Source of the DNA: Bacilli bacterium
Lineage (GTDB): Bacteria > Bacillota_I > Bacilli_A > ML615J-28 > CAG-698
Direction of reading: 5' to 3'
Length of the DNA: 64,000 nucleotides
Assembly (NCBI GenBank): GCA_918272565.1
Contig: CAKJYW010000006.1
Coordinates: 26,355 to 90,354, forward strand
Shown here: positions 1 to 7,984 of the stretch, in pieces
How positions within the stretch are numbered: the stretch's first letter is position 1
How the letters are laid out: each line of letters starts with the position of its first letter
The notes under the pieces: model-generated
What the model was told of the DNA's origin: nothing
Databases searched by the model: none
Seen by the model: only the letters and a program-made list of their open reading frames with translations
Program-made: the position numbers and the translations under genes

Positions 1-303
1 CTTTAAGATGATATCAACACCAGCAGGGATTTCTAAGTGGATTAGAGCATCCATAGTTTTAGGTGTTGTCTCAACGATGTCGATTAGACGTTTGTGAGTT
101 CTTCTTTCAAATTGTTCACGACTGTCTTTGTACTTGTGTGGTGAACGAATGATTGTGAAGACTTCTTTTTCTGTTGGTAGTGGAATAGGACCAGATACTT
201 TTGCACCAGTCTTCTTCGCAGTTTCAACAATTCTTCTTGCAGACTCATCGATAAGTCTGTGATCGTAAGAAACTAATTTGATTCTTAACGCAGTTTTTGC
301 CAT
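1..303 (-). CDS. rpsJ: 30S ribosomal protein S10, partial at window edge
   Basis: Not listed as a long ORF because it runs off the left edge. Reading the minus strand from the ATG at 303-301 gives 101 codons with the S10 hallmarks: an N-terminal [16 protein letters not shown], the [10 protein letters not shown] stretch, the [11 protein letters not shown] segment and an ending near VDIILK. S10 is about 102 residues, so only the last residue or two and the stop are missing. S10 is a 30S head protein and also NusE, a partner of NusB in antitermination. An AGGAGG ribosome site lies at 313-318. It is the first gene of the S10-spc-alpha ribosomal operon in most bacteria; the rest would lie beyond the left edge. 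Confidence 0.95.
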   Translation of the reverse strand, partial: MAKTALRIKLVSYDHRLIDESARRIVETAKKTGAKVSGPIPLPTEKEVFTIIRSPHKYKDSREQFERRTHKRLIDIVETTPKTMDALIHLEIPAGVDIILK

Positions 304-437
304 TTTTTTATTCCTCCTCTTACATTTTCTTTGAAATGTAATGACTCCATGCGAATTCCCTAACTCCACCGGTTCTTGGCAATACATCCGTGTGTGTCAG
401 CAACCTCGCATATCACAGTCAGTCCATAACCTCATGA
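304..437 (-). promoter_or_regulatory. structured 5' leader of the S10 operon
   Basis: This is the predicted untranslated leader between the promoter and rpsJ. Two helices close it: 417-421 pairs with 342-346, and 406-411 (TCGCAT) pairs with 349-354 (ATGCGA). A second small hairpin (TTACATTT with AAATGTAA, 320-341) sits directly against the ribosome site at 313-318. S10 operon leaders in Gammaproteobacteria, and a related one reported in Bacillus, mediate autoregulation by ribosomal protein L4; the same role here is inference. Together with 467-571, where I see nothing else, this accounts for the gene-free stretch 304-631. Confidence 0.5.
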
Positions 438-466
438 ATTATACCAAAAACACCCTTTTTTGTCAA
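438..466 (-). promoter_or_regulatory. strong sigma-A promoter for rpsJ
   Basis: On the minus strand a perfect TTGACA (461-466) is followed by a 17-base spacer and a perfect TATAAT (438-443). Transcription would start near 431, giving a leader of about 125 bases before the rpsJ ATG. Confidence 0.85.
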
Positions 467-571
467 ACTATTTTTGAAAATAATTTCAATGCATCCGTTT
501 TCATTTTTTCAATAATCTGGTAATATATTATAAATTCAAACAAATATTTCCTATTTGTAAAATCCCTAATC

Positions 572-600
572 TTTACTTTTTGCTTCTCTTTTGGTATAAT
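572..600 (+). promoter_or_regulatory. promoter of the zinc-ribbon membrane protein gene
   Basis: TTTACT (572-577), 17-base spacer, TATAAT (595-600). A GGAGG ribosome site follows just before the ATG at 632. Confidence 0.6.
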
Positions 601-631
601 ATATCTAGTTTATAAATAGGAGGTATACAAA

Positions 632-1084
632 ATGTATTGCGATAAATGTGGTAAATTAATTGATAACGATGCAAAGTTCTGTCCATACTGCGGAGCAGAG
701 ATTGAAAGCCAAGAACTTGAAGTTCAAGAAACTGAAGCATTAGAAGCTGAAGAAGTTGAAGACTTTAATGAAACCCAAGGAGAACGTGGACCTTGGAAAG
801 CATTTGCTACAATAGGTTATATCCTAGGTTTATTAGGCTTCATTCTATCATTTATTACAATTGGATTAGAAATAGCTATCCCAGGATTAGTATTTAGTAT
901 TCTAGGAAAGAAAACTAAAGATGAAGAAAAATACGAAAAAGCAAGAAAAGGTTTTGGCTTTGCTCTTGCTGGTATAATTATTGGATTCATAGCATCAGTT
1001 ATTCTAGGAATCGTTTTAGGTATTCTAGGCTTTGATAGTATCTATGAATTTGTAGAATACTATATTGAACAATTCATGGAATAA
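632..1084 (+). CDS. zinc-ribbon membrane protein
   Basis: The 150-residue product starts with a short zinc ribbon (C3, C6, C17, C20; CxxC pairs), followed by an acidic Glu-rich linker of about 35 residues. Two long hydrophobic blocks follow at roughly 57-93 and 107-134, each rich in Gly and Ile, separated by a charged loop resembling the DUF4190-type membrane module. The ribbon should face the cytoplasm. Function is not known; such proteins are common in low-GC Gram-positives and often occur as several paralogues. A second member is at 31030-31569. The gene is monocistronic, with its own promoter and a terminator directly after it. Confidence 0.7.
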   Translation: MYCDKCGKLIDNDAKFCPYCGAEIESQELEVQETEALEAEEVEDFNETQGERGPWKAFATIGYILGLLGFILSFITIGLEIAIPGLVFSILGKKTKDEEKYEKARKGFGFALAGIIIGFIASVILGIVLGILGFDSIYEFVEYYIEQFME

Positions 1085-1090
1085 AATAAT

Positions 1091-1127
1091 AGTGGATGAT
1101 CAGTTAAATGATTATCCACTTTTTTTG
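1091..1127 (+). terminator. intrinsic terminator after zinc-ribbon gene
   Basis: AGTGGAT...ATCCACT stem (1091-1120) followed by seven T residues. Confidence 0.8.
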
Positions 1128-1133
1128 TTTTAT

Positions 1134-1170
1134 AAACTTGTTCGTTCAAGTTGAACGAACAAGTTTTTTT
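1134..1170. terminator. second hairpin with T-run between convergent genes
   Basis: Perfect inverted repeat with 16-bp arms (1134-1149 and 1151-1166) around one base, ending in a T-run on the plus strand. It backs up the terminator at 1091 and could act in both directions. Confidence 0.6.
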
Positions 1171-1180
1171 AAAAAGCGTA

Positions 1181-1221
1181 AAAAAATACCAAATCATTGG
1201 TTTTTCCAACAATTTGGTAAT
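1181..1221 (-). terminator. terminator of the yebC-type/superoxide reductase operon
   Basis: On the minus strand a stem built from ATTACCAAAT and ATTTGGTAT, with an inner TTGG/CCAA, is followed by seven T residues (A-run at 1181-1186 on plus). It lies just after the stop codon at 1227. Confidence 0.7.
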
Positions 1222-1226
1222 CTTTT

Positions 1227-1601
1227 TTATTTGTTCATCCATAAACCATGAAGATTGCAATAAGCATAACTATGTAATACTACTTCACCTTTTCTCAAGT
1301 TGAAAGTGGCAACTGGCTTATCATCTGGTTTTAATATCATCTTGTATGATCCTAGATTAGTTTCTAGAATAACCCATTCAATGAAATGTTCCTTAACCAT
1401 TGGATGTTCAACTGATCCAACAGTTACAGTAACTAATTGTCCGTCTACAGCTACAACTGGAACATGCTTCTCATTAGATGCATCAGTTGTATTAGGAGTA
1501 ATCAACTCCATCTTTTCTCCACAACAAATAACAGGTACACCAGTGTCTTTAATCTTCTTAATAATCTGTCCGCAGTGTTTACATTTTAAAAATTCTAACA
1601 T
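1227..1601 (-). CDS. dfx: desulfoferrodoxin / superoxide reductase
   Basis: A 124-residue two-domain superoxide reductase. The N-terminal desulforedoxin-type iron site is visible as C7-x2-C10 and the C26-C27 pair. The catalytic SOR domain has E44-K45-H46, H66, H72, C115 and H118, matching the four-His, one-Cys square-pyramidal iron site and its lid Glu-Lys. The enzyme reduces superoxide to peroxide without making O2, typical of anaerobes, with rubredoxin or a similar carrier as donor. It lies 17 bases after the YebC-type gene and shares its promoter and terminator. A clear AAGGAG site precedes the ATG. Confidence 0.93.
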   Translation of the reverse strand: MLEFLKCKHCGQIIKKIKDTGVPVICCGEKMELITPNTTDASNEKHVPVVAVDGQLVTVTVGSVEHPMVKEHFIEWVILETNLGSYKMILKPDDKPVATFNLRKGEVVLHSYAYCNLHGLWMNK

Positions 1602-1618
1602 GATTTCTCCTTCTTATT

Positions 1619-2347
1619 TTATTCTTCTATGATTGTAGCATTGTGATAAACATTTTGAACATCTTCGTTTTCATCCATTTCGTCCATGAACTTACGGAAT
1701 TTACGAATGTCTTCTGGATTACTTAACTCAACTTGTTCATGAGCAAGCCAAGTAGTTTCATCCTCATCGAATTCGATTTCGCCAAATGCATCGATTAATG
1801 CTTGACGAATCTTAGCGTATTCGCTTTGAGGAGCGATTACTGTAACGTATTCTTCATCAACTTCAACATCAGTTACATCGCAGTCTGCTAAAACTAAAGC
1901 ATCTAATACTTCTTCGTCAGTGTGACCTTTGAATGTGAATAATGCAACGCTATCAAAATTATAAGCTACGCATCCATTTACACCTAATTTAAATCCACAG
2001 TGACTAAATCCAACTTTAACAGATGTGTAAGTACGATTAACATTGTCTGTTAAACAGTCGACGATAACCATAGTGTCCCCTGGTCCAAATCCTTCATAAC
2101 GAACGAAGTTATATGCTTCTCCTTGTCCACCTTTAGCTTTTTCGATGGCTCTTTTTATTACGTCAGCAGGAATATGTTCACGTTTAGCCTTATCAATCTC
2201 TTTCTTAAGAGCTTGATTAACGTCAGGATCAGGAAGCCCACTCTTTGCAGCTACATAGATAGCTTTTGCGTATTTGGCATTTTGTTTACTTTTGATTGCC
2301 GCAGTCTTTGCCATAGAAGCGGCTCTAACTTCATGTGCTCTTCCCAT
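1619..2347 (-). CDS. YebC/YeeI-type translation or regulatory factor
   Basis: The 242-residue protein matches the YebC/PmpR/TACO1 family: MGRAHEVRAASMAKT start, the KYAKAIYVAAKSGLPDPDVN block and the VIKRAIEKAKGG helix, with an acidic C-terminus. Family members were long annotated as DNA-binding regulators; more recent work links them to relief of ribosome stalling on proline-rich stretches. The YAAK-like block and PDP motif resemble B. subtilis YeeI more than YrbC, which is a judgement by eye. AAGGAGAG precedes the ATG by four bases. It is followed by dfx in the same transcript. Confidence 0.85.
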   Translation of the reverse strand: MGRAHEVRAASMAKTAAIKSKQNAKYAKAIYVAAKSGLPDPDVNQALKKEIDKAKREHIPADVIKRAIEKAKGGQGEAYNFVRYEGFGPGDTMVIVDCLTDNVNRTYTSVKVGFSHCGFKLGVNGCVAYNFDSVALFTFKGHTDEEVLDALVLADCDVTDVEVDEEYVTVIAPQSEYAKIRQALIDAFGEIEFDEDETTWLAHEQVELSNPEDIRKFRKFMDEMDENEDVQNVYHNATIIEE

Positions 2348-2380
2348 AATTCTCTCCTTTGCCTGAAATTATACGTTTTT

Positions 2381-2409
2381 ATTATATCACTACTTAAATA
2401 ATTAGTAAA
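2381..2409 (-). promoter_or_regulatory. promoter of the YebC-type gene
   Basis: Minus strand: TTTACT (2404-2409), 17-base spacer, TATAAT (2381-2386). It lies in the gap after the cupin gene, so yebC-dfx is separate from the upstream operon. Confidence 0.6.
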
Positions 2410-2416
2410 ATATTTT

Positions 2417-2746
2417 TTATTGTTCAAAGATGACAGCTTTAATTTCAATCACTTCATCTGTGTCATTAATCATCGTATGAGTTGATCCTTTAGGGCAATA
2501 ATGCACATTTCCGGCTTCTAATCGCTCTTCCCTACCATCTATAATAAATAGAGGTTCACCTTTTTCAATAAAAATCATTTCGGCGTTAGTTTCATGAGTG
2601 TGAACTCCAATTGAAGAACCTGGTTCCACCTTAGCAATCAGAACCCTATTCTTCCCATCAAAGAACATCTTAGCCATAATGTGGCCTTCTCCACCTTTAA
2701 AGTTATCTATTCTTTCATATTCTTTATTCTTAAATTCTAGTTTCAT
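2417..2746 (-). CDS. small cupin-domain protein
   Basis: A 109-residue single-domain cupin. The two cupin motifs are seen: G-S-x-I-G-V-H-T-H-E-x5-F-I-E-x-G in the middle, and Y-C-P-K-G-S-T-H-T-M toward the end, giving the usual His-His-Glu-His metal site. Such small cupins bind sugars, metals or small acids; the substrate cannot be told from sequence. It is the last gene of the seven-gene operon, its ATG overlapping the stop of the CotH-like gene as ATGA. Confidence 0.8.
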   Translation of the reverse strand: MKLEFKNKEYERIDNFKGGEGHIMAKMFFDGKNRVLIAKVEPGSSIGVHTHETNAEMIFIEKGEPLFIIDGREERLEAGNVHYCPKGSTHTMINDTDEVIEIKAVIFEQ

Positions 2747-4197
2747 TTATTTACCTCATATTTTTCACACATATAATTTAAGCTATTAAGTAACCACTTA
2801 ACTAAATAATCAACTTGATCATCCCAAGTAGTTAGATTAACGATAGTTCTAGGATTTGGCCAAACATATACGCCCATGATATCCCACTTTTCAAAATTCC
2901 TATTGAAAGAATCCCTATAGTCCATACATTCAGAAACATCTACTAAGATCTCTTCAGAGATTTCTTCTCTATATAGTTCTAACTTTTCTTTTACTAAAGC
3001 TTGGAATTCTTCATGTTTTAATAGATTATTAAACCATGGATTAGCTTTTTTAGCATACAAGTTATTATATTTCTTACAATCATCATTGTAATCAACATTA
3101 CCACAGCTTATATCAAAGTCCCACAATGGACCATTTCCAATTTTACCACCACTATCACGATATAAATACCAGCTAGCAAAACCGACATCAACATTGTTAA
3201 AAAGTTCATAAACGATATAAGATAAAGCAAAGTTTTCAACATCAATCACTTCACATATCTTACTATAGTCATCACCTTTAACAATATTATAGGCATTTAA
3301 AAAGAAATCTTTTATTTCTTTACATTTCTCTTTAGTAAAATCTTCTTCTTCAGTGTCAGGGTGCTTAATAACATACATTTTGTTATCAATCACAAAATAT
3401 TCTTTGTCTAGCTCTAGTCCATCTTCTTTAGCTCTACTATCAAGTTCAATGAAATATGAATCATCTTTCTCAGTGTCTAGTTCAACTCTATTAGTCTTTA
3501 CTTCGTTTTGTTCACACACTAAATAAAGTCCAACATATTCCCCATTTAACACCACTTCAACAAGCCTAACTTCAGTAGTATATCTAACACCAATTAATGC
3601 TCCAATCTTATAAGCTAAATAATTTCTTATTAGGCTCTTATCACAATAATTAGCAATTAGAGTGAATTCTTTAGCACTACCCATACCCAAGAAATCTTGT
3701 TTTTCACTAAATTTAAGCTTATATGGCTTTTTAGGCATTCCCCAAGTAGAGTTGCCTCTACCTTTAATCTTTGCTTCTACATTATCAATTTCATATTCTT
3801 GGTGTTCATTGGATGTAACACTTACCTTACAACTTACATATGTTTCTTTAGATGTAATCTTTTGATGGTCTTTAGTTTCTATCGAAATTAGTGGATATTC
3901 AAATACCACTTTTTCATAAATTGGATAGACGCTAATATCTTTTTCTCCCACATCAAATCTTGGATTATCTTTTATACCATCACTCCAAGATACAAAATCA
4001 TAGCAATAATCAGGAATAGCTTCTACCATTGCTCCGCTTTCTCCCTCTTTTACATTTTGAGTTAACGGCCCAACAAGCTCTCCGCCATAAGCGTCTTCGT
4101 AATTAAACGTATAGTAGATATCTTCTTTTACTTGCTTTTCACAAGATAAGAGAAAAATAGCGATTAGAGAAATAAAAACAATTAATACTTTTCTCAT
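2743..4197 (-). CDS. CotH-kinase-like lipoprotein
   Basis: The 484-residue protein begins with a lipoprotein signal (lipobox LLSC, Cys19). Residues about 27-100 resemble one InlB/Flg_new-type repeat (DYCYDFVSWSDG). From about 100 onward it matches the CotH family: the IKGRGNSTW motif, KKPYKLKF, a KEFTLIANYCDKSLIRNYLAY segment and GPLWDFDISCGN, which carries the metal-binding Asp. CotH proteins are atypical protein kinases, known from spore coats, and are also found as secreted proteins in gut anaerobes and cellulosome bacteria. A lipoprotein form inside an RNA-modification operon is unexpected. It overlaps both neighbours by four bases. Export and family are well supported; kinase activity is inferred. 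Confidence 0.85.
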   Translation of the reverse strand: MRKVLIVFISLIAIFLLSCEKQVKEDIYYTFNYEDAYGGELVGPLTQNVKEGESGAMVEAIPDYCYDFVSWSDGIKDNPRFDVGEKDISVYPIYEKVVFEYPLISIETKDHQKITSKETYVSCKVSVTSNEHQEYEIDNVEAKIKGRGNSTWGMPKKPYKLKFSEKQDFLGMGSAKEFTLIANYCDKSLIRNYLAYKIGALIGVRYTTEVRLVEVVLNGEYVGLYLVCEQNEVKTNRVELDTEKDDSYFIELDSRAKEDGLELDKEYFVIDNKMYVIKHPDTEEEDFTKEKCKEIKDFFLNAYNIVKGDDYSKICEVIDVENFALSYIVYELFNNVDVGFASWYLYRDSGGKIGNGPLWDFDISCGNVDYNDDCKKYNNLYAKKANPWFNNLLKHEEFQALVKEKLELYREEISEEILVDVSECMDYRDSFNRNFEKWDIMGVYVWPNPRTIVNLTTWDDQVDYLVKWLLNSLNYMCEKYEVNK

Positions 4198-5192
4198 TTT
4201 CCAAATGTCTTCCTTACTTCTTTTAATTTTTCGATGATTTTTAGATTATACGGACAGCGACTTTCACACATTCCACACTCAATGCACTCACTAGCATGGT
4301 GCTTAAGAGAAGCATATCTTTCTATCGCCCAGTCTTTTAAATCATATTTTTTAAAATATCCTTCAAATACAAAGCAATTAGGAATATCTATTCCTACACT
4401 GCATGGTGCACAGTACCCACACCTTCTACAAAAATCTCCACTTAAATCTTCTTTAATCCTCTTTACTTCAGCTAGTTCACTATCATAAAGCGCTTCTTTT
4501 TTGATATTAACATTTTCTATTACTTCATTCTTATCTTTCATCCCAGGAATTATAACGTCAATATCTTCATTTAATAGATATTTAATAGCAAGGCGTTTAT
4601 TATCTATTGCTCCACCAGCTACAGGCTTCATAGCAATAGTTAAAATACCTAGACTCTTACATCTATCAAACATTTCTTTCCCTTGGTCTTCAACAATATT
4701 AAATGGATACATCACAGTTTCAAATAAACCTGTATCAATTGCCTTATTTAATACTTCAAGTGAATGGTTAGTTATTCCAATATGGCCAATTTTCCCTTCA
4801 TTCTTAGCTTCTTTTAGGGCACGATACGCTCCCTCATCACTTAAACAAAGCTCCAAAGCCTCCATATTAGGGTTATGAAGCTGGTAAATATCGATATAAT
4901 CAGTTTGAAAGTTACCTAAACTTACCTCGATATCTTTTTTCATCGCTTCATATGTTCTAGCCATAGATTTTGTGGCGAGGATAAAGGAACTTCTTCTACC
5001 TTTAATTGCTTCTCCGATTATCTTTTCGCTTTCTTTATAGCCTCTTGCACTATCAATATAATTAACATTGCTTCGTATAAGCTCATCAATTACATCTTTC
5101 GCGTTTTCAACACTCGAATTTTGGATAGGAATACCACCAAAACCTATTCTACTTATCTTTAAATTAAGCTTTTTATTATAAATAAACTCCAT
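4194..5192 (-). CDS. aldo/keto reductase with C-terminal ferredoxin domain
   Basis: The 332-residue protein has an aldo/keto reductase barrel with the catalytic tetrad D47, Y52, K75 and H106 visible. The C-terminal 75 residues add a 4Fe-4S module: CRRCGYCAPC followed by CIECGMCESRCPYNL. This fused subfamily is common in anaerobes and is thought to exchange electrons between ferredoxin-type clusters and a nicotinamide or small carbonyl substrate; the substrate is unknown. AGAGG lies ahead of the ATG, and the stop overlaps the CotH-like start. Confidence 0.88.
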   Translation of the reverse strand: MEFIYNKKLNLKISRIGFGGIPIQNSSVENAKDVIDELIRSNVNYIDSARGYKESEKIIGEAIKGRRSSFILATKSMARTYEAMKKDIEVSLGNFQTDYIDIYQLHNPNMEALELCLSDEGAYRALKEAKNEGKIGHIGITNHSLEVLNKAIDTGLFETVMYPFNIVEDQGKEMFDRCKSLGILTIAMKPVAGGAIDNKRLAIKYLLNEDIDVIIPGMKDKNEVIENVNIKKEALYDSELAEVKRIKEDLSGDFCRRCGYCAPCSVGIDIPNCFVFEGYFKKYDLKDWAIERYASLKHHASECIECGMCESRCPYNLKIIEKLKEVRKTFGK

Positions 5193-5194
5193 AA

Positions 5195-5689
5195 TTAGCC
5201 TCTTTTATATATTGGATTATAAACTAATCTATTATTTATCCTAGTTGAGGAAAATAAAGTGACTTCTCTAATCTCACTTTCAATTAAAATATCCTTATTT
5301 ATCTTCATTTTTGCTTCTCTAACTAAAGTAATATGAGGGTAATAAGGCCTATCTTCTATCCTAAATCCTTCATCCTTTAGCCTATCATGCAAAGCGATTT
5401 GTAATTTAATTAATTCTTCACTTTTTTCAACTTCTAAAATAACCATATCTTTTAGATCAGTTAATTTAGTGATTTTAATAGAAAATTTATTAAATTCTAT
5501 ATTTTCCATTATTTTGATGATTTTTTTGATATTTTCTTCATTTTGCTCACCTAAGAACTCTAATGTCACGTGGATGTTCGATTTTGCCGTGAAATTGCCC
5601 CTCACGCCGCTTTTTACAAGTCCTTCTTGTAATTTTACGCACCGAGTTAAAGCAACGTCAGAAAGTGAAATTCCAATAAACGTTCTCAT
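5195..5689 (-). CDS. thpR: RNA 2',3'-cyclic phosphodiesterase
   Basis: 164 residues of the 2H phosphoesterase (LigT/ThpR) family. Both catalytic HxTx motifs are present, H40-V-T-L and H119-I-T-L, with the PYYPH context before the second. The family opens 2',3'-cyclic phosphates at RNA ends. Its start overlaps the end of mnmM by four bases (ATGA), and the next gene follows after two bases, so it is translated as part of the operon. It keeps company with other RNA-acting genes (mnmM, the pseudouridine synthase). Confidence 0.9.
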   Translation of the reverse strand: MRTFIGISLSDVALTRCVKLQEGLVKSGVRGNFTAKSNIHVTLEFLGEQNEENIKKIIKIMENIEFNKFSIKITKLTDLKDMVILEVEKSEELIKLQIALHDRLKDEGFRIEDRPYYPHITLVREAKMKINKDILIESEIREVTLFSSTRINNRLVYNPIYKRG

Positions 5690-6228
5690 AGGCTTATCCT
5701 CTCAATTACATATAAAATTGGTGGGTCATTTATTTGATTTAAAAACTCATATTTTGATGCGTTATAAGTCTTTTGATCTAGTGTTTTTAGATATTCTTCT
5801 AACGCCTCTTTTTCTTCTTTTCCTTCCTTAAATCCGGGGTAAGCTACAATACTAATCCTACCACCTTTGTTTAAAATCGATAAGATATCTTCTATTGCTT
5901 TAATAGTAGCTGCACTTTTAGTAAAAATAGCATGATTTGACTTAGGTAAGTACCCCAAATTAAAGATTGCTGCATCAACCATATCATTAACATACATTAA
6001 AACATTCTCATGGCTATCATTTATATATGTAATATTATTAAAGTTAGCACATTTTTCTTTAGTTTTATTAATAGCATCAACTTGAATATCAAATGCATAG
6101 ACTCTTTTTGCTAATTTAGCTAAAAATAAAGTATCATTACCAGCACCACATGTAGCATCAATTACTACACTACCACTGTTTACACACTCTTCTATTACAT
6201 TATGAGACATCTTTAAACTATTTTCCAT
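5686..6228 (-). CDS. mnmM: tRNA U34 methyltransferase MnmM (YtqB family)
   Basis: 180 residues with a class I SAM fold: motif I DATCGAGNDTLFLA (about 24-37), an acidic end of beta-2 (YAFDIQ) and the family signature N90-LGYLP. This is the YtqB family (rRNA_methylase in older databases). It has been shown in Gram-positive bacteria to methylate 5-aminomethyl-uridine at tRNA position 34 to form mnm5(s2)U. Assignment to MnmM is from the N-L-G-Y-L-P motif and the length. It lies between the pseudouridine synthase and thpR. Confidence 0.85.
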   Translation of the reverse strand: MENSLKMSHNVIEECVNSGSVVIDATCGAGNDTLFLAKLAKRVYAFDIQVDAINKTKEKCANFNNITYINDSHENVLMYVNDMVDAAIFNLGYLPKSNHAIFTKSAATIKAIEDILSILNKGGRISIVAYPGFKEGKEEKEALEEYLKTLDQKTYNASKYEFLNQINDPPILYVIERISL

Positions 6229-6230
6229 AA

Positions 6231-7034
6231 TTAAAATTCCAATTCGTTATCTATTTTAATTTCTAAATATTTATTATTTATAGGAGATAAAAAACCTAAA
6301 TAGAAACTTTCTAACATCAACTTTTCTCCTACCCCATATATCTTATCACCTATAATAGGGTGATTTAAATATGCCATATGAACCCTAATCTGATGCGTTC
6401 TACCAGTAGTGATTGTGGCTACAAGCAGGGTTTTATTATCTTTATAATCTAACTTTTCATAAACTGTTTTAGCGCGCTTACCACTTTTAGTAACAATGTA
6501 ACAATTATTCTTATGTCTATTTTTACCAATTGGCTTTTCTATTACACCACTATTAAGTAAACCACCAACTACTAAATAATATTTCTTCTTAATCATCTCC
6601 TGCTCCATCTGATAGAATAGATGATAATAAGAAATGATATTTTTACTAAATAAGACTAAACCAATCGTATCATAGTCTATTCGATGGACGCTTCTTGGTT
6701 TTAATTTATAACCTTTATTAAGTAGGTAAAACGATAAAGCGTTAAGAAGTGTATCATTTGTGTTACCATCACTATGAATTAATATCCCTCTACCCTTCTT
6801 TATAACTACAATATCGCTATCTTCATAGACGATATCAATAGGAATATCGACTGGTTCAATATCGTTTTTATCGTATTCAGCTAAATCAAATAAGACTTTG
6901 TTTTTCTCTACTTTAACTAAACCTTTATTAATTAGTTCGCTACTTACCTTTTTAGGTAAATGGATACTATCTAAATAGTTCTTTAAATCAAAGTTTTTAT
7001 CTATATTTACCTTTCTTTCAATAATATTATTCAT
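6231..7034 (-). CDS. RluA-family RNA pseudouridine synthase
   Basis: 267 residues with an S4-like N-terminal region (about 15-60) and an RluA catalytic domain. The catalytic motif reads SVHRID-YDTIGL with the nucleophile D120, and a later GRTHQIRVHM block is diagnostic. It isomerises uridine to pseudouridine in rRNA or tRNA; the exact site (RluD-, RluC- or RluB-like) cannot be assigned by eye. The start codon overlaps the end of the exonuclease gene by eight bases. Confidence 0.9.
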   Translation of the reverse strand: MNNIIERKVNIDKNFDLKNYLDSIHLPKKVSSELINKGLVKVEKNKVLFDLAEYDKNDIEPVDIPIDIVYEDSDIVVIKKGRGILIHSDGNTNDTLLNALSFYLLNKGYKLKPRSVHRIDYDTIGLVLFSKNIISYYHLFYQMEQEMIKKKYYLVVGGLLNSGVIEKPIGKNRHKNNCYIVTKSGKRAKTVYEKLDYKDNKTLLVATITTGRTHQIRVHMAYLNHPIIGDKIYGVGEKLMLESFYLGFLSPINNKYLEIKIDNELEF

Positions 7035-7896
7035 TAGTAAGTTTTAAAAACTCCTCTTCATTTATTTCCTTTACTTCATGGCTTTCTTTAACTTTACTTA
7101 AAGCAATTAGATCGCTTTTTTTAGCACCATTAAAGATAATAACTGCGTCCGTACTTCTATCTACACCATTATTAATAATCGCTCCCTTAATTTCTAAGAT
7201 TTCAAACACCTTCTTCTTGGTTAAAGTAAGGGGTTTACCAATGATTGATACGACCTTCCCTTTAAAATAGTTACTAGGAGCATCTTCATTAATCTTTCTA
7301 AACCTCGTTTTAGGTAGATAAAACCTTTCATTATTATATCTACCATAAAGTAAACCGAGTGATTCCATAACTTCATCTAGGCAACTCGTGTTAGTTATAA
7401 TCTCACTTCTTTTAATAATCTCAGTACAAATATAAGCATCAGATAGAGCGTTGTGATAGTTATGTTCTACTTCTAAATATTTACTAATGGTACCAAGTTT
7501 ATGGTTAGGTAATCCCTCTTTCCATACTTTTTCACTAATTTTTAGAGTACATGCAATTTTAATATTAGGACGTTCTAGATTATATTTTTCTATTAGTGAT
7601 TTTAAAACCCAAAAATCAAACATCGCGTTGTGACTAATAACAGTTGTATCATTAAAATAGCCTTTAATCTTTTCCCAAACTTTATCGAAGGTATCTTCAC
7701 CTTCTACATCAGTCGGTAGTATATGATGAATTTCAATATTATATGGATTAAATTCTTCTTGGGGGTTAATTAAATAATATTCTTCTAATACCACTTTATC
7801 ATTCACCACCCCCACAAGCCCGATGCTACAAGCACTAGTAGGTTTGGAGTTGGCTGTTTCAAAATCGATAGCGATGTAATCTAAATTCTTTGCCAT
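7027..7896 (-). CDS. DEDDh 3'-5' exonuclease with BRCT domain
   Basis: The product (289 residues from the chosen start) has an N-terminal DnaQ-like exonuclease: D11-F-E13, VISHNAMFDFWVL, and HNALSD, supplying the DEDDh residues. A C-terminal BRCT domain begins at about residue 215 (GKVVSIIGKPLTLTKKK). This pair resembles the proofreading or YprB-like nucleases of Firmicutes, likely in DNA repair or processing. An ATG 45 bases further upstream is in frame, but AGAGG sits eight bases before the 7896 ATG and a TATAAT lies between the two starts. I therefore use 7896. First gene of the seven-gene operon. Confidence 0.85.
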   Translation of the reverse strand: MAKNLDYIAIDFETANSKPTSACSIGLVGVVNDKVVLEEYYLINPQEEFNPYNIEIHHILPTDVEGEDTFDKVWEKIKGYFNDTTVISHNAMFDFWVLKSLIEKYNLERPNIKIACTLKISEKVWKEGLPNHKLGTISKYLEVEHNYHNALSDAYICTEIIKRSEIITNTSCLDEVMESLGLLYGRYNNERFYLPKTRFRKINEDAPSNYFKGKVVSIIGKPLTLTKKKVFEILEIKGAIINNGVDRSTDAVIIFNGAKKSDLIALSKVKESHEVKEINEEEFLKLTNE

Positions 7897-7918
7897 AATA
7901 TGTGCCTCTATATTAAAA

Positions 7919-7947
7919 ATTATATCATTTTTAATCGACATTTAAAA
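7919..7947 (-). promoter_or_regulatory. candidate promoter of the exonuclease-to-cupin operon
   Basis: Minus strand: perfect TATAAT (7919-7924), 17-base spacer and a poor -35 TTTTAA (7942-7947). Its place supports the start at 7896. Confidence 0.4.
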
Positions 7948-7953
7948 GGATAC

Positions 7954-7978
7954 AAAAAAAAGTCCCACCAAGTGGGAC
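7954..7978 (-). terminator. terminator of the C39-like lipoprotein gene
   Basis: GTCCCAC/GTGGGAC stem with three-base loop (7962-7978), followed on the minus strand by eight T residues. Confidence 0.85.
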
Positions 7979-7984
7979 ATTTAA

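Noticed and set aside
1134..1170. 16-bp perfect inverted repeat as a transposon end or attachment site
   Set aside because: It sits between convergent genes, ends in a T-run and has no partner copy or integrase nearby; a terminator is simpler.
2743..4197. Mycoplasma-type code with TGA as Trp
   Set aside because: TGA works as a stop in the ATGA overlaps of this operon, and Trp is coded by TGG throughout.
7897..7941. Longer N-terminus of the exonuclease from the ATG at 7941
   Set aside because: It contains a TATAAT box and lacks a ribosome site; AGAGG precedes the ATG at 7896.
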